From assembly GCF_008123425.1 (NCBI RefSeq), contig NZ_VSSS01000013.1, positions 21,811-85,810 on the forward strand: a stretch of 64,000 nt of DNA. Reading direction: 5' to 3'. The DNA comes from Bradyrhizobium rifense. GTDB taxonomy: Bacteria > Pseudomonadota > Alphaproteobacteria > Rhizobiales > Xanthobacteraceae. The stretch's first letter is position 1, and every line of letters starts with the position of its first letter. Of this stretch, positions 34,691 to 43,106 are shown in pieces. Position numbers and translations under genes: made by a program. The notes beneath the pieces are model-generated. The model made no database searches and had not been told where the DNA came from. It saw nothing but the letters and a program-made list of their open reading frames with translations.

Positions 34691-35254
34691 GTGAACGAGA
34701 TGATCGCTGGCGAGCTGGAGCACGGGCGGGACGCCCGTCTCGTCGACCGCCGCCGCGCCGCCGCCTATGTCGGCGTGACCGCCGGCCGCTTCGAGCAACT
34801 GGTGCGCGACAATGTCGTGCCGCCGCCGGTCATGGTCGACAACAAGCGGCGCTGGCCGATCGCGTTGCTCGACGACGCCAGGGAAGCCGTCAGCAGCAGC
34901 CTGCCATCGCTGCCGGCGGCGAGGGCGGAAGTCGAGACGCGTCCCTGCGATCGCGATAGCGCGCCATCCTCGCGTGAGCTGCCCGATCAGGCCTGGTTCG
35001 AGCAGCGCGCGAGCTTCGTGCAGCGTGTTCGCCGCTCGCTGCTCTCGGGCAACGAGATCCGTCTGCTGCACGAGTTCAAGCTGCTCAGGCAGAACCAGAT
35101 CAGCATGTATGGCTACTATGGCAGCTTCGAAGCGCTGATGGTGCGTGGCTATATCGTCGAGACCGATCGCAAGCCGCCATCGAGCCGTCCGCTGGTGACC
35201 TATCGCCTGACCGTGCCGGGCGAGCAGGTGATTGCTGCGCTGAAGGACGAATAG
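34691..35254 (+). CDS. unknown protein with an HTH-like N-terminus
   Basis: This gene encodes 187 residues from GTG 34691 (ATG 34700 is an alternative); a reading from 34556 would cover the promoter region. The N-terminal part DARLVDRRRAAAYVGVTAGRFEQLVRDNVVPPP looks like a MerR/excisionase-type helix-turn-helix used by site-specific DNA-binding adaptors. The middle is polar. The C-terminal part (GYYGSFEALMVRGYIVETDR and VTYRLTVPGEQVIAALKDE) could be a second winged helix. The family is unknown to me. It is divergent to the LysR gene and convergent with the racemase-like gene. Confidence 0.6.
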   Translation: MNEMIAGELEHGRDARLVDRRRAAAYVGVTAGRFEQLVRDNVVPPPVMVDNKRRWPIALLDDAREAVSSSLPSLPAARAEVETRPCDRDSAPSSRELPDQAWFEQRASFVQRVRRSLLSGNEIRLLHEFKLLRQNQISMYGYYGSFEALMVRGYIVETDRKPPSSRPLVTYRLTVPGEQVIAALKDE

Positions 35255-35277
35255 CCGGGCGGCAATGAGCGCGGTGG

Positions 35278-36063
35278 TCAGACGCGCTCGATCGTCAGAT
35301 CGAGCCCGAGGCGCGCGAGCATGCGCTGGAAGTCCGCGAGATCGTAGCCCTCTCGTTCGGAAACGAGGGTCCGGAAGGCGCCGCAGCCACGGGTCGCGTA
35401 AGAGGCGACCGCCTCGACGACGTCGTCGGCCGGATCGAGGAATCGCAAGCGCGGCCCGGCCTGTTCGAAGTAGCGCAACAGCCAAGGCAGATGGGTGGAT
35501 GACAACGTGACGACATCGGTGTCCACGGCGAGCGTGTCGAGCTTGGCGCGCACGGCGGTCAGGGTGCGGTCAGCGTCGGTCAAGAACGCGCCGTTCTCGA
35601 CCAGCTCGGCGAGATCCGACGCGCTGACAAGGTCGACGCCGCCCTGTCCGGCGGATTCGCGTGCAACATAGGTGCGGATTTCAGAGCTAGAGATCAACGA
35701 TGCCACGCCCATGATCGCGATTCGCTTGCTGGCGGACGTCTCAAGTGCGCGCCGGACGGGCGGAAACACGCCGATGATCGGCGTCCGGCTCCAGCTCTTG
35801 ATCTCGTCGAGCACCATGACCGAAGGCGCATTGGAGGCGATCACGATGGCTGCCGGGCCGTAACTCTCCAGGCGTTCGATAGTACTTCGCATCACGCCGA
35901 GGAGTTCGCTCCTGCCCTTGCCGCCATAGGGAAAGCTGGCGCGGTCGGCGAAGTAGAGCACATCCTGACCCGGGAAACGGTCTGCGATCTTGCGCGCGAT
36001 GGCGTAGCTGCCGATTCCGGCGTCGAAGACCGCGATCGGTCGGTTCAGAGTGACATTGTTCAC
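35278..36063 (-). CDS. Asp/Glu racemase-family protein lacking both catalytic cysteines
   Basis: This gene encodes about 261 residues from GTG 36063 (a GTG at 36132 is also open). It aligns with MurI by FDAGIGS near residue 14, FADRASFPYGGKG, and the two half-site motifs. Where MurI has A-C-N-T-A-S the sequence is ASNAPS (Ser77 for Cys). Where MurI has L-G-C-T-H it is LSSTH (Ser189 for Cys). Standard cysteine-based racemisation is therefore unlikely. It may bind an amino acid or act as a regulatory or different enzyme. A MurI essential for the cell must be elsewhere. Confidence 0.8.
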   Translation of the reverse strand: MNNVTLNRPIAVFDAGIGSYAIARKIADRFPGQDVLYFADRASFPYGGKGRSELLGVMRSTIERLESYGPAAIVIASNAPSVMVLDEIKSWSRTPIIGVFPPVRRALETSASKRIAIMGVASLISSSEIRTYVARESAGQGGVDLVSASDLAELVENGAFLTDADRTLTAVRAKLDTLAVDTDVVTLSSTHLPWLLRYFEQAGPRLRFLDPADDVVEAVASYATRGCGAFRTLVSEREGYDLADFQRMLARLGLDLTIERV

Positions 36064-36150
36064 GATGCAGCCAGGCCAAGCTAATGAAGGACGGCACGTC
36101 TCTGCATCAGCCGGGTGTTGATGTAAACCCACACCAGGTTGCGGATTGTT

Positions 36151-36711
36151 TCACTTAAAAATTTCGCAGACCGTCGGATGCTCATCGACGATCGGATCCG
36201 CATCCTGCGCCGAGACGGCCTGCCACCACGCGTCCAGCGCGCCGCGATCGCAACCGAGCTTGACGCTCATGCCGCCGGCGAACTTGATCCAGTCGGCGAA
36301 GTGATCCTTGCCGACCGCGATCACCACGGGGATGTCGGCATCGAGCGCGCGCTCGATCAGATAGGAGAGGCCCTTGCCGTCGCGCTCGCGCTTGCCGAAG
36401 CGGTTGATGATGACGAGGTCGGCGCCGTGCGAGAGCGCATCCGCGATCTGCGTCCCCGCATTCTGCAGCCGTGCCAAATCGAGGCGGCAGCCTTGCGCCG
36501 CCGGATCAAAATCCTGCGCGAGCAGGAGTTTTTCGCCGCTGTGAAGCAGAATGGCGGACAGGCTGGAATCAGCGCATTGGCCGGCTTGCACCATGCCGAC
36601 GACGCGATGGCCGCGGGCGATCAGATCGGCGGCGAAACCGCGCAGGACGGCGTCGGGATCCTGATGCGGCGCATAGACGAGGGCGGCGAGGTCGCATTGC
36701 GCATCGAACAT
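36151..36711 (-). CDS. DUF2478-family protein
   Basis: This 186-residue alpha/beta protein has CDLAALVYAPHQDPDAVLRGFAADLIARGHRVVGM and a conserved block GADLVIINRFGKRERDGKGL, then DIPVVIAVGKDHFADWIKFAGG. The pattern resembles the NTPase-like DUF2478 family, whose genes often lie near molybdate transport or molybdoenzyme genes. No P-loop is visible, so nucleotide hydrolysis is not claimed. Its position next to an aldehyde dehydrogenase behind a ModE-like box fits a molybdenum connection. Confidence 0.75.
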   Translation of the reverse strand: MFDAQCDLAALVYAPHQDPDAVLRGFAADLIARGHRVVGMVQAGQCADSSLSAILLHSGEKLLLAQDFDPAAQGCRLDLARLQNAGTQIADALSHGADLVIINRFGKRERDGKGLSYLIERALDADIPVVIAVGKDHFADWIKFAGGMSVKLGCDRGALDAWWQAVSAQDADPIVDEHPTVCEIFK

Positions 36712-36740
36712 GGTCCGCCTCCGTTTCTCCTGTCGAAATA

Positions 36741-36776
36741 AACGGGGGCCGCGGCGGTTGCGCAGCGACCCCCGTT
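36741..36776 (-). terminator. terminator of the 36783-38192 aldehyde dehydrogenase gene
   Basis: Eight-base arms (AACGGGGG and CCCCCGTT) with further imperfect pairing inside are followed on the minus strand by TTTATTT. It separates the dehydrogenase gene from the DUF2478 gene. Confidence 0.75.
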
Positions 36777-36782
36777 GTCGGA

Positions 36783-38192
36783 TCAGGCGGCGGGCGGGCC
36801 GTTGATGATTTGGAGCTGGGTGAATTCGGCGAGGCCTTCCTCGGCGAACTCAGTGCCGATGCCCGACTGCTTGGCGCCGCCGAACGGGATGTGCGGGGCC
36901 ATGTCGAGATGCTTGTTGATCCAGACCGTTCCGGACTCGAGCTGCGTTGCCACCTCGTGGGCGCGCTTGATGTCGGATGACCAGACCGAGGCGCCGAGGC
37001 CGTAGGTCGTGGCATTGGCGCGGCGGATCACGTCATCCTTGTCGGAATATTTGATCAGCGGCAGCACCGGACCGAACTGCTCCTCGTCGACCAGCTTCGA
37101 GCCTTCCTTGATGTCGCGCACGATGGTCGGCTCGATAAAATAGCCGGGACGGTCCATCGCGGCGCCGCCGGCAACCACCTTGCCGTTCTTGTGTGCGTCC
37201 TCGAGGAACGTCTTCACCTTCTCGTACTGCATCTTGTTCTGCAGCGGCCCGAGCTTGGTGCCCTGCTTGGAGCCGTCGTCGACCACCGTGCTCTTGGCGA
37301 TCGCGACCAGCTCGTCGCAGAGCTCGTCATAGACGGACTCGTGCACATAGAGCCGCTTGATGGCGAGGCAGACCTGGCCGGAGTTCTGGAACGCGCCTTC
37401 GAAGATGCCGGGCGCGACCTTCTTCGGATCGACGTCGTCGAGCACGATGCCGGCATCGTTGCCGCCGAGCTCGAGCGTGATGCGCTTGAGCGTCTGCGCC
37501 GCGCTCGCCATCACCTTCTGCCCCGTCGCGGTGGAGCCTGTGAAGGAGATCTTGCGAATGTCAGGATGCTTGGTCATCTCGCCGCCGAGATCGTTGGCAT
37601 CGGTGATGAAGTTGAGCACGCCCTTCGGCACCACGTCCTTGATCAGCTCGGCGAAGCGCAAGGAGGCGAGCGGCGTGGTCGGCGCGGGCTTCACGATCAG
37701 GGTGTTGCCGGCGATCAGCGCGGAGGGCAGTTTGAAAGCCAGAATGAGGAGAGGGTAGTTCCAGGGGATGATGGCGCCGACGACGCCGAGCGGGCGGCGA
37801 TAGGCCTCGACCTTGCGATCGCCGGAATTCTCGATGACCTTCATCGGCAGATCGAGCGAGCCGAGATAGCGGAAGAACGCGGCCATGCCGAGCACTTCGC
37901 CGGTGGCATCCGCCAGCGGCTTGCCCTGTTCAGCGGTAAGCAGGCGCGCGAGCTCGCCCGAATTGGCCTCGATCACGTCGGCCATCTTCATCACGACCTT
38001 GCGGCGGTCCTCGATCGAGGTCGCGGCCCAGGCAGGGAAGGCGGCTTTCGCGGCGGCAACGGCCGTATCAAGCTGGGACTTCGAGGCGCGGGGACATTGT
38101 GCCACCACCTCTTCGGTCGCGGGATTGAGAACCGGCATGGTCATGTCGCCGGGCACCATTTTGCCGTCGATCAGCAGATTAAAGTCGCTCAT
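36783..38192 (-). CDS. NAD(P)-dependent aldehyde dehydrogenase (1)
   Basis: This 469-residue protein has the complete ALDH catalytic set: Asn145 in PWNYP, Lys168 in VKPAPTTPL, Glu241 in LELGGNDAG and nucleophile Cys275 in NSGQVCLA. FTGSTATGQ marks the NAD-binding loop. It oxidises an unidentified aldehyde to the acid. Its best resemblance is to plant/bacterial non-phosphorylating and benzaldehyde-type dehydrogenases. A 24-bp ModE-like box ends its upstream region 39 bases from the start, and a terminator follows its stop. Confidence 0.93.
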   Translation of the reverse strand: MSDFNLLIDGKMVPGDMTMPVLNPATEEVVAQCPRASKSQLDTAVAAAKAAFPAWAATSIEDRRKVVMKMADVIEANSGELARLLTAEQGKPLADATGEVLGMAAFFRYLGSLDLPMKVIENSGDRKVEAYRRPLGVVGAIIPWNYPLLILAFKLPSALIAGNTLIVKPAPTTPLASLRFAELIKDVVPKGVLNFITDANDLGGEMTKHPDIRKISFTGSTATGQKVMASAAQTLKRITLELGGNDAGIVLDDVDPKKVAPGIFEGAFQNSGQVCLAIKRLYVHESVYDELCDELVAIAKSTVVDDGSKQGTKLGPLQNKMQYEKVKTFLEDAHKNGKVVAGGAAMDRPGYFIEPTIVRDIKEGSKLVDEEQFGPVLPLIKYSDKDDVIRRANATTYGLGASVWSSDIKRAHEVATQLESGTVWINKHLDMAPHIPFGGAKQSGIGTEFAEEGLAEFTQLQIINGPPAA

Positions 38193-38231
38193 AGGCTTTG
38201 CGCTCCCTTGAAGAACGGGCCGTTCGGGCCT

Positions 38232-38255
38232 CGTTATATCGCTTTATATATCACG
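38232..38255. promoter_or_regulatory. ModE-like box 1 (upstream of ALDH 1)
   Basis: CGTTATAT (38232-38239), eight bases, then ATATCACG (38248-38255) form inverted arms with 7 of 8 positions equal. The layout 8-8-8 is that of the E. coli modA operator (CGTTATAT-N8-ACATAACG). It ends 39 bases before the start codon of the minus-strand ALDH gene. Confidence 0.65.
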
Positions 38256-38327
38256 CTCCGGCCGGGCCGGCCATGGCTGCGGATTCGATCAATTCCAGAA
38301 AAAGCGGCTGGACGCAGCTAGACTTAT

Positions 38328-38351
38328 CGATATATCGTGACGGATATAGCG
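38328..38351. promoter_or_regulatory. ModE-like box 2 (upstream of the 38373 gene)
   Basis: CGATATAT (38328-38335), eight bases, ATATAGCG (38344-38351): 7 of 8 arm positions match. The arms are identical to those of box 5 at 57881. It lies 21 bases before the plus-strand start at 38373, on the other side of the divergent promoter region from box 1. Confidence 0.65.
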
Positions 38352-38372
38352 AAGTGCGTTCCGGGACTGGCG

Positions 38373-38750
38373 ATGGAAATCAAGGTGAGGCAGCTCACGA
38401 CCTGCGAGGTGGCGTCCGACGGCGGTGCGATCTCGCTGGGCTTCGAGGATGTGGCGGGCAATCCCGCCGCGGTCAGCGTCTCGCTGAACCAGGTCGGCGC
38501 CCTCATCATGACGCTGCCCGGACTGCTCGAGGCGGCGCTGAAGGCCCGCTACGGCGACCAGAGCCTGCGCTACGCCTATCCGCTGGCATCCTGGGTGCTG
38601 GAACAATCCACCGACACGACCCAGCGCATCATCACGCTGGAAACCGAGGACGGTTTCAAGGTCCGCTTCTCGATCCCGAAGGCCGAGCAAAGCCTGCTCG
38701 GCGAAGCGCTGACGCAGCCGATGCCGGAAATGTCGGTGCGGCCGAACTAG
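38373..38750 (+). CDS. unknown 125-residue protein behind a ModE-like box
   Basis: This protein starts at ATG 38373 rather than GTG 38337, because the latter would overlap the box. A predicted beta-rich fold (MEIKVRQLTTCEVASDGGAI, VTLETEDGFKVRFSIPKAEQ) surrounds a helical middle (VGALIMTLPGLLEAALKARYG). It has no motif I recognise. Its stop overlaps that of the convergent glutathione transferase gene by four bases. The divergent ALDH gene and shared operators suggest a role in the same response. Confidence 0.65.
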   Translation: MEIKVRQLTTCEVASDGGAISLGFEDVAGNPAAVSVSLNQVGALIMTLPGLLEAALKARYGDQSLRYAYPLASWVLEQSTDTTQRIITLETEDGFKVRFSIPKAEQSLLGEALTQPMPEMSVRPN

Positions 38751-39352
38751 GGTTCGCTCACCTGGAAGAGTGGTTGTTCTGCGAGCCTGCTCGTCAGTGC
38801 GCGCAGCCCGGGCATATGAACATCGGTATCGATGCCGCGTGCACGCGCGAGCCGTTCCGTGACGACGGCGGTCACATCGGCCTGGGTGAGACGCTCGAGC
38901 AGCAGATATGGCTGCTTCGGCTCTATCATGGCTTCGATCGCGTTGAGCGCATTGGCGGCCTGAGCCATGCAGTCGTCGATCCAGGGCCGATGCACCTTCT
39001 CCGACGGGCGGTGGTTCCCCTCGTAGGCTGCGTGAAGGCACTTCTCGCACACGCCCATCATCATGGCCGTGACCTTCAGCACGGCGCGGCGATTGGCGCC
39101 CTCGCGCGGCGTGAGCGGCTGGTCACCACCGTAGGCTTCATCGAGGTGATCAATGATTGCGTCGCTGTCGATCAACGTCTCGCCGCTATCGAGCACAAGC
39201 GCGGGAATGCGGCCAAGCGGATTGCTGGCCCTGACCTCTGCGCGGTCGCCGAAGCCGGACAACGCGCGCTGCTCAAACGGCACGCCGTAGATATTGAGCG
39301 TGATCGCGACGCGTCGCGTAAACGGTGAGCGATTGACTCCGATCAGCAGCAT
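38747..39352 (-). CDS. glutathione S-transferase-like protein
   Basis: This 201-residue protein has an N-terminal thioredoxin fold (MLLIGVNRSPFTRRVAITLNIYG) with the cis-Pro element RIPALVL and the glutathione contact DSDAIIDHL. The C-terminal helical domain begins after YGGDQPLTP. The start lies 21 bases after the end of the ModE-like gene, which is on the same strand and upstream. Substrate unknown; detoxification of reactive aldehydes or aromatics would fit the surroundings. Confidence 0.85.
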   Translation of the reverse strand: MLLIGVNRSPFTRRVAITLNIYGVPFEQRALSGFGDRAEVRASNPLGRIPALVLDSGETLIDSDAIIDHLDEAYGGDQPLTPREGANRRAVLKVTAMMMGVCEKCLHAAYEGNHRPSEKVHRPWIDDCMAQAANALNAIEAMIEPKQPYLLLERLTQADVTAVVTERLARARGIDTDVHMPGLRALTSRLAEQPLFQVSEP

Positions 39353-39373
39353 TGCGCGTTCCCGACCATCCGG

Positions 39374-39748
39374 TCACGATTTGCGGGAACGGGCGATGTC
39401 GCTCTTGAGCGCTTCCAGATCCTTGTGCACCGCGCGTGCGGCGTCGCGCTCGATCTTCCGGTAGCGCGCAACAAGCTTCTCGCCGAACGGCGTCAGCATG
39501 GCGCCACCGCCGTTCTTGCCGCCGGCCTGCGGTTCGACCGCGGGATGTCCGCAGATCCGGTTGATCTCGTCCACGAGATCCCAGGCGCGCTTGTAAGACA
39601 TGTCCATGGCGCGGCCGGCCCCGGAGATCGACCCTTGCTCGCGGATCTGCTCCAGAAGCTCGATCTTGCCGGGCCCGATCCTATCCTCGCCGTCGAGGTC
39701 GATGCGAAGGCTCAGCTGGGGCAGGGATTTGGCGCTCGCGCGCGACAT
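39374..39748 (-). CDS. ModE-type DNA-binding protein (short form)
   Basis: This 124-residue protein carries the ModE N-terminal winged helix-turn-helix only: LSLRIDLDGEDRIGPGKIELLEQIREQGSISGAGRAMDMSYKRAWDLVDEIN, then GGKNGGGAMLTPFGEKLVARY. It lacks the molybdate-binding TOBE domains of full ModE, so the molybdate response would need a partner or be absent. This one-domain form is known from many alphaproteobacteria. It is the nearest regulator to boxes 1 and 2 and the best candidate to bind them. Confidence 0.85.
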   Translation of the reverse strand: MSRASAKSLPQLSLRIDLDGEDRIGPGKIELLEQIREQGSISGAGRAMDMSYKRAWDLVDEINRICGHPAVEPQAGGKNGGGAMLTPFGEKLVARYRKIERDAARAVHKDLEALKSDIARSRKS

Positions 39749-39843
39749 GACCGGCTCTCTTGAATGACTCTAAACAGAGAGTGCCACTCTTGCCCACTGT
39801 GGACAAGGTGAGTGCGCCGGATTTCCCAGAAGATAGACCTTCG

Positions 39844-39875
39844 TCGAGGGCACGGGCGCCAGCCCGTGCCCTCGA
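39844..39875 (-). terminator. terminator of the 41659-39886 catabolic operon
   Basis: A perfect 13-bp stem (TCGAGGGCACGGG and CCCGTGCCCTCGA) with a 6-base loop starts 11 bases after the MFS gene stop. Confidence 0.8.
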
Positions 39876-39885
39876 TGGCTGCAGC

Positions 39886-41175
39886 TTACTCCGCGGGGCT
39901 TCCGACCACCGCGCCCTGACTGACGTCCTCGCGGGCGAGGATCAGCAAGAGGCCGACGATGACGAGTTCGACAACCGCGAAAGCGATGAAGGCGCCGGTG
40001 AACGAGCCTCCAGAGACGTTGATAATTGCCCCCATCATCCAGGGAGCCACGAAAGCCGAGAAGATGCCAAACACCTCGGCGTATCCGATCGCGGCCGGTG
40101 CGAGCGCGTCGGAGTATTTTTCGCTGAGCAGGGAGAAGATCGCGCCGCCGCCGAGCAGAGCGATGCCGCTGAGCGCTGCAAACAGCACCAGCATCGGAAA
40201 CGACATCGGAGTGACCACGCTCCACAGGAACATCAGCGCGGTCAGGAAAGCCAGACATGCGGTGAGCTTGATCATGAAGGGCTTGCCGAGCCGGTCGGAC
40301 ATGTAGCCGCCAATCACCAGGAACAGCACCTGCGACAGCCCCATCACGGTGCCGATGATTGCGCCGGCCTCCGGAGGCATGTGCTGTACGGTGATGAAGG
40401 CCGGCACCACCCAGGTGGCGGTACCGGCGATCGCGAAGGTGCAGGCCACGATGCCGAAGCCGCCGACCGCGATCCATTTCGAGCGGAATATTTCGCCAAG
40501 AGGCAGATGCTCCTGCGGTGTTTCGTTGCCCCAGGTGAAGCCGTCGAGGCCGAGCTCGCGGGGACTGTTGCGGACGACGAGTGCATCGACAGCCGCGACG
40601 AGCAGCGTGCCGATTGCCAGCACGGCGAAGAAGGTTCGCCAACCGGTCGCGATCGTCAGGGGGATGCCGAGCGCAAAATCCATGGTGATGGCGAGGCTGT
40701 AGGCGGCCAGGATGATGCCGACCACCGAGCCACGACGGCTCTGTGGAAACCAACCGAAGATCAGCTTCATGTTGCCGATGAAGATGCCGGCATCAAAGAA
40801 GCCGATCACGAGCCGGAGTATCACGAGCTGCGTGTAACTCTGCACGAACACCTGAAGCACCATGCCGATTCCGGTGCCCGCGAGCCCGATCAACAGCATG
40901 TTGCGCGCCGTCATCGACCGGCTGACCGGCGACCACACCACCATGCCGACGCCGTAGGTCAGGGCAAAGATGCCTTGCGCAAGCCCGGCCTCGGCGGGAT
41001 TGAGCTTGAGGCTCTCGGAGACGAAAGGCAGTACGGCCGCGAAGGCATACCAGTCCGCGGCGAGAAATATCTCGCAGAGGATGGCGAGCGCCAGCATGCC
41101 TTTTTGCCACCGGGCTATCCGACGGCGGTCGCTCTCGGAGATGGTCGTCCAAGTTGTTGTCAGCATGGTCATCAT
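39886..41175 (-). CDS. MFS transporter, aromatic-acid/metabolite type
   Basis: This 429-residue protein has twelve predicted helices. The MFS loop 2-3 signature appears as GMVVWSPVSRSMTARNML, and a loop 8-9 copy is GGYMSDRLGKPFM. The protein resembles the AAHS/ACS-type importers of organic or aromatic acids. As the last gene of the catabolic cluster it probably imports the substrate of the monooxygenase pathway. Confidence 0.88.
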   Translation of the reverse strand: MMTMLTTTWTTISESDRRRIARWQKGMLALAILCEIFLAADWYAFAAVLPFVSESLKLNPAEAGLAQGIFALTYGVGMVVWSPVSRSMTARNMLLIGLAGTGIGMVLQVFVQSYTQLVILRLVIGFFDAGIFIGNMKLIFGWFPQSRRGSVVGIILAAYSLAITMDFALGIPLTIATGWRTFFAVLAIGTLLVAAVDALVVRNSPRELGLDGFTWGNETPQEHLPLGEIFRSKWIAVGGFGIVACTFAIAGTATWVVPAFITVQHMPPEAGAIIGTVMGLSQVLFLVIGGYMSDRLGKPFMIKLTACLAFLTALMFLWSVVTPMSFPMLVLFAALSGIALLGGGAIFSLLSEKYSDALAPAAIGYAEVFGIFSAFVAPWMMGAIINVSGGSFTGAFIAFAVVELVIVGLLLILAREDVSQGAVVGSPAE

Positions 41176-41215
41176 CTGTTCTCGCGGTTTGCGTATCGTT
41201 GGAATCGGCGCAGCG

Positions 41216-41659
41216 TCAGGCAGGCGGCGGCAGGAAATTCACCTCGTGCTCGGCGGCGCGTCGCACCACCTCCTGCGGATCGGGGAGATTGTGGATGCGT
41301 TCGAACAGCTCTTTCAGCGACCGCGTCGGTGCGACCCAGAACAGGCTGGTGGCGGTCTCGCCCGACGTGTTGAAGATGCCGTGGGGAATGCCCTTGGGCA
41401 TGCGCACGAGGTCGCCGGCCTTGGCGACCAAGTCCTTGCCGTCGAGCCAGAGGTCGTAGCGGCCGCTCAGCACATAGATGAATTCATCCTGGGTCGGATG
41501 GATGTGCGGCGGCACGAAGGTGCCGTCCGGGAAAACGGCATGCCAGGCCATCGACGCCTCGGAATGCTGCTTCAGTGTGTAGGTCTGGCCCAGAATGTTC
41601 CAGACGACGTTGCCGAAGCCTTCTTTGGCAGGGGTCACGCCCGGAGGCATCTCGATCAT
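41216..41659 (-). CDS. cupin-domain protein
   Basis: This 147-residue protein has one cupin barrel with motif 1 PPHIHPTQDEFIYVLSG, providing His52, His54 and Glu59, and motif 2 AGDLVRMPKGIPHGIFN, providing the fourth ligand His93. Such metal-bound cupins may be dioxygenases or isomerases. It starts 26 bases after the end of the hydrolase gene and belongs to the catabolic operon. Confidence 0.85.
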   Translation of the reverse strand: MIEMPPGVTPAKEGFGNVVWNILGQTYTLKQHSEASMAWHAVFPDGTFVPPHIHPTQDEFIYVLSGRYDLWLDGKDLVAKAGDLVRMPKGIPHGIFNTSGETATSLFWVAPTRSLKELFERIHNLPDPQEVVRRAAEHEVNFLPPPA

Positions 41660-41685
41660 GGTGCTGTCCTCTGTTGTGTGCGGGA

Positions 41686-42486
41686 TCAATCGGCGAGAAA
41701 GTCGGTGACGTGGTGTGCGGAAGACGACGTTTCCTCGAACACGAGATGACCGGTCGCCGGCACCAGCATCACGCGTGCGTCGGGGAGTCCTGCTTTCCAG
41801 GCCCCTGCCTGGGCGGTCGGGCGCAGGCGATCGGCGGCACCCCACAGCACCAGCGTCGGCATCGTGATCCGATGCAGCCAGTGCGCGAGCTTGGGATTTC
41901 CCTGCGGTTCGCTGCGGATCAGCTTGGCAAAGCCAGTGACCTCGCGTCCGAGGCGGGCGTCGAAAGCCGGGTCGGGCGCCTTGGGAAAGTAACGGAGCGC
42001 CGCGGCCGGATCGTGCGCGAGATAGGCGGGCAGTTCCTGCGGTGCGATCTCGAACAATCCGGGCGCTGGCGCGGTCCCGACCACAAGACCGGCGGGCGCA
42101 ACCAGCACCAGCTTGCGGACCCGATGCGGCTGACGGATCGCGAACTCCGCGGCAAGCCATCCGCCGAGCGAGAACCCGGCAAGGTCGAATTGCTCGAGGC
42201 CAAGCTTGTCGAACAGATCCATGTAATGAAGGACGTGATCCTCGACGGTGTCGATTGTCTCGGCGTCGCCGGAATCGCCAAAGCCCGCATGGTAGGGGAT
42301 GATGACTGTGTGCCGCTTCGCCCAATCGCGCGCCATCTCGAAGCCGGTGAAGGTGCCGGTGCCGTGCAGGAACACGAGTGCCGGGCCGCTTCCGATGCTG
42401 TGGACGACGGTGCGCACGCCGTTGATCGTATATTCCGCGCGCGAGAAGCCGGTGAGATCGGGAGAGGGTTTGGGGGTATCAAGCAT
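41686..42486 (-). CDS. alpha/beta hydrolase of the catabolic cluster
   Basis: This 266-residue protein shows the oxyanion motif LVFLHGTGTFTGFE, the nucleophile elbow GFSLGG, an acid in LWGAADRLRPT and the catalytic His in ATGHLVFEE. The sequence resembles ring-fission product hydrolases of meta-cleavage pathways. It lies between cupin and FMN reductase genes on the same strand. Confidence 0.88.
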   Translation of the reverse strand: MLDTPKPSPDLTGFSRAEYTINGVRTVVHSIGSGPALVFLHGTGTFTGFEMARDWAKRHTVIIPYHAGFGDSGDAETIDTVEDHVLHYMDLFDKLGLEQFDLAGFSLGGWLAAEFAIRQPHRVRKLVLVAPAGLVVGTAPAPGLFEIAPQELPAYLAHDPAAALRYFPKAPDPAFDARLGREVTGFAKLIRSEPQGNPKLAHWLHRITMPTLVLWGAADRLRPTAQAGAWKAGLPDARVMLVPATGHLVFEETSSSAHHVTDFLAD

Positions 42487-42528
42487 TTTTGTCTCCGGTT
42501 GAATTCGGCAGGGCCGGGCGTTCGTGGG

Positions 42529-43077
42529 TCATGCGGCGGCTGCCTGGCGACCACCGAGAAGCGCGGCGAATTGTTCGACGGCGTTGGCGATCCGCGCGGC
42601 CGTCATTGGCGCGAGCGGCTCGCCCGGCACGATCTCGCCGCTGCTGGCGTAGATCGCCGTTGAAACGGTGCAGGCCTCGAAGAAGCCGAACAGCGGGCGG
42701 AGCTGGTGCTCGACCACCAGCGAGTGGCGCAGGCCGCCACCGACGGCGGTCAGCAGCACCGGGCGGTTGCGCAGCACGCTGGGTTCGATCAGGTCGAAGA
42801 CGTGCTTGAACAATCCGGGATAGGAACCCTGGAACACCGGGCACCCGATCACGAGGCCGTCGGCCTGTTCGATGGCCTCGACGACGGCGCGCGCGTTGTC
42901 ATCGAGCGCGATCCGGGTGAAGCCGGCGATGCCGCAACCGGCATCGACGAGATCGAGGACCGTGGTGTTCAGTCCATGCTGCGCCCGAAGGTCGGCGGCG
43001 ACGGCTTCCACCAGCACGCGCGATTTCGCGGGCCGCCAACTATTGCCGCAGAAGCCAACGATGCGGGATGTCCTCAC
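42529..43077 (-). CDS. NADPH-dependent FMN reductase
   Basis: This gene encodes about 182 residues from GTG 43077 behind GAGGGCG; an ATG at 43134 is possible but overlaps the monooxygenase end. The flavodoxin-like fold carries IVGFCGNSWRPAKSRVL (phosphate loop) and GCPVFQGSYPGLFKHVFDL, both typical of SsuE/MsuE reductases. It supplies reduced flavin. The adjacent acyl-CoA-dehydrogenase-type monooxygenase is its evident partner, giving a two-component oxygenase. Confidence 0.85.
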   Translation of the reverse strand: MRTSRIVGFCGNSWRPAKSRVLVEAVAADLRAQHGLNTTVLDLVDAGCGIAGFTRIALDDNARAVVEAIEQADGLVIGCPVFQGSYPGLFKHVFDLIEPSVLRNRPVLLTAVGGGLRHSLVVEHQLRPLFGFFEACTVSTAIYASSGEIVPGEPLAPMTAARIANAVEQFAALLGGRQAAAA

Positions 43078-43106
43078 CTCGACGCCCTCATTGTCTGATC
43101 GCTTGC

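Noticed and set aside
39760..41373. 537-residue plus-strand frame opposite the MFS gene
   Set aside because: His/Asp/Glu-rich composition with no motif; the MFS protein on the other strand is clear.
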